Assembly: GCA_014729935.1 (NCBI GenBank)
Contig: WJJB01000485.1
Location: 1 to 6,936 of the forward strand
Reading direction: 5' to 3'
Length of the DNA: 6,936 bases
Source of the DNA: Candidatus Bathyarchaeota archaeon
GTDB lineage: Archaea; Asgardarchaeota; Lokiarchaeia; Sigyniarchaeales; Sigyniarchaeaceae
The notes beneath the pieces are model-generated. The model was not told where the DNA came from and searched no databases. It saw only the letters and a program-made list of their open reading frames with translations. Below, one piece after another: positions 6,275 to 6,936 of this stretch (the first letter of the stretch is position 1; every line of letters starts with the position of its first letter). Made by a program: the position numbers and the translations under genes.

Positions 6275-6340
6275 GAGTATCACGCCTGAATCTGGTAATT
6301 ACTTCTTGGTGCCTCCTTTCCCTTGGGTGAAGGTGCTTTC

Positions 6341-6547
6341 ATGCAATCACCATTCGATCAAAGCACGAAGAATCATGATTCTCTCCTTCAGGAAAAGTGT
6401 TCCGGGGCATTCATGAAGCCATGTGATGAAATTGAATGTGCTATCTCGAATGGATCTTCAGGAATCCTTGGATTTCACGGTGCACGGGGAGAAATGAATG
6501 TTTTGCCAAGGAGACTAGATATCTGTAAAGGGATTTCTTGCACATAA
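6341..6547 (+). CDS. Possible 68-residue cysteine-containing small protein
   Basis: I do not recognise this ORF. The ATG at 6341 is preceded by GGGTGAAGGTG (6325-6335), a strong Shine-Dalgarno with its AAGGTG end 5 nt from the start. The product has five Cys at residues 20, 28, 33, 62 and 67, giving two C-x4-C pairs (CDEIEC and CKGISC) that could ligate a metal. The N-terminal part is polar and charged (FDQSTKNHDSLLQEK). There is no clear TATA element upstream and no family match that I can name. It starts 67 bp from the corrinoid gene start, in divergent orientation. The good ribosome-binding site is the main support. The alternative is that the stretch is only the corrinoid gene's upstream control region. 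Confidence 0.35.
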   Translation: MQSPFDQSTKNHDSLLQEKCSGAFMKPCDEIECAISNGSSGILGFHGARGEMNVLPRRLDICKGISCT

Positions 6548-6634
6548 GTAATGACATTATCATCCAGACGATCTAGTTCATGCTTCCCTGTCAATATAAT
6601 GCCAAAAGGAGCAGTTTCCTTACCGATCTTGATG

Positions 6635-6649
6635 GAAAAATATATAAGG
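6635..6649 (+). promoter_or_regulatory. Strong archaeal BRE/TATA promoter for the zinc-ribbon gene
   Basis: GGAAAAATATATAAGG (6634-6649) combines a purine-rich BRE-like flank with a near-ideal TATA core. Initiation 24-27 nt downstream would fall near 6668-6672, leaving a leader of about 80 nt before the zinc-ribbon ATG. It is the clearest promoter in the window. Confidence 0.65.
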
Positions 6650-6708
6650 AACGATTTTCTAGAGTTTTCGTGGAATATAGGAAGCAATCTAACGGGAAAT
6701 TGCACGAG

Positions 6709-6744
6709 ATGGCACAGGTTACCTTCCAAGGACCAGCAAGGTGA
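6709..6744 (+). other. Possible 11-codon upstream ORF in the zinc-ribbon leader
   Basis: Within the predicted leader an ATG at 6709 opens an 11-codon frame (MAQVTFQGPAR) that ends with TGA at 6742-6744. That stop lies inside the GGTGAGG ribosome-binding site of the zinc-ribbon gene. Its own Shine-Dalgarno is poor. It could couple translation to the downstream start or be chance. Confidence 0.2.
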
Positions 6745-6751
6745 GGCTACA

Positions 6752-6936
6752 ATGATTTGTCCGGAATGCGGCATTGAAATTCACGGGTCGTTCGAAATCC
6801 ATGGTTATTGCCATAATTGCGGACATGATCTCGTGCCCCCCTCTCGCCCCCTTTCTCATCCTCCAGATGCCTTTGCCACCAATGATGATTTTCTTGAACA
6901 ATTCGTTAACATGGCAGGTGCAAAGGGGTATTTTGC
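6752..6936 (+). CDS. N-terminal zinc-ribbon protein (3' end outside window)
   Basis: An open frame runs from the ATG at 6752 to the right edge without a stop, giving 61 visible residues. It starts with a treble-clef or ribbon-type metal site: Cys3-x2-Cys6 (CPECG) and Cys20-x2-Cys23 (CHNCG), 13 residues apart, expected to bind one zinc. A His/Pro-rich linker (VPPSRPLSHPPDAF, 28-41) follows, then the start of a helix (DDFLEQFVNMAGAKG). This design, a short ribbon at the extreme N-terminus tethered by a linker to another domain, is common in archaeal proteins, and the function lies in the missing part. The start is firm: GGTGAGG (6740-6746) is 5 nt upstream, and a strong TATA promoter lies about 105 nt upstream. 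Confidence 0.8.
   Translation, partial: MICPECGIEIHGSFEIHGYCHNCGHDLVPPSRPLSHPPDAFATNDDFLEQFVNMAGAKGYF

Larger units (their letters stand above)
6284..6751. other. Spacer between the corrinoid gene and the zinc-ribbon gene
   Basis: About 470 bp holds no firmly recognisable gene. It has one possible plus-strand small ORF (6341-6547) and a strong rightward TATA element near 6640. A minus-strand open frame (6475-6774) would run through that promoter and into the zinc-ribbon start. For the leftward corrinoid gene only a weak A/T core (around 6293-6302) is visible, which would imply a nearly leaderless transcript. I see no tRNA or repeat. Confidence 0.5.

Noticed and set aside
6475..6774. Minus-strand open frame of 99 codons across the spacer
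   Set aside because: It begins inside the zinc-ribbon coding start, runs antisense through that gene's strong promoter and leader, lacks a good ribosome-binding site and has no recognisable motif. Its C-terminal half looks mildly protein-like, so a shorter gene there cannot be fully excluded.

Overview
The window looks like archaeal chromosome of moderate G+C. The signs are purine-rich Shine-Dalgarno sites of the GGTGA type, an A/T-rich TATA box with a purine-rich BRE-like flank, T-run termination sites instead of hairpin terminators, an archaeal-type HisA-related protein, a methanogen-type corrinoid protein and a short N-terminal zinc-ribbon protein. The gene mix and fairly long spacers would suit an Asgard, Thermoplasmata-like or Bathyarchaeia-like lineage, but nothing here fixes the phylum.

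Layout: (1) 1-368, plus strand: the C-terminal half of a HisA/HisF-related TIM-barrel protein. (2) 369-3571, minus strand: a two-gene unit made of a large membrane-anchored, exported Ntn-hydrolase of the penicillin/acyl-homoserine-lactone acylase family (transcribed first), followed 8 bp later by a small four-helix membrane protein. This unit meets the HisA-like gene tail to tail with no gap, and one TGATCA palindrome supplies both stop codons. (3) 3572-4162: a divergent promoter region with one possible small ORF on the plus strand. (4) 4163-4846, plus: a soluble helical protein I do not recognise. (5) 4951-5388, plus: a MaoC-type hot-dog (R)-enoyl-CoA hydratase. (6) 5633-6274, minus: a cobalamin-binding methyltransferase corrinoid protein with an intact B12 signature. 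(7) 6275-6751: a sparse spacer with one possible cysteine-containing small ORF and a strong TATA promoter. (8) 6752-6936, plus: the start of a zinc-ribbon protein cut by the window edge.

The acylase and its small membrane partner form the only convincing operon. The acylase would act outside the cytoplasmic membrane on N-acylated compounds, and its dense N-glycosylation sequons agree with a surface location. The corrinoid protein points to methyl-group (C1) metabolism and the MaoC protein to acyl-CoA metabolism, but each stands alone here without pathway partners. I see no mobile element, CRISPR array, tRNA or rRNA. No feature clearly reveals a new system. The best leads are the acylase/membrane-protein pair, the gapless convergent junction, and the unidentified 227-residue protein.
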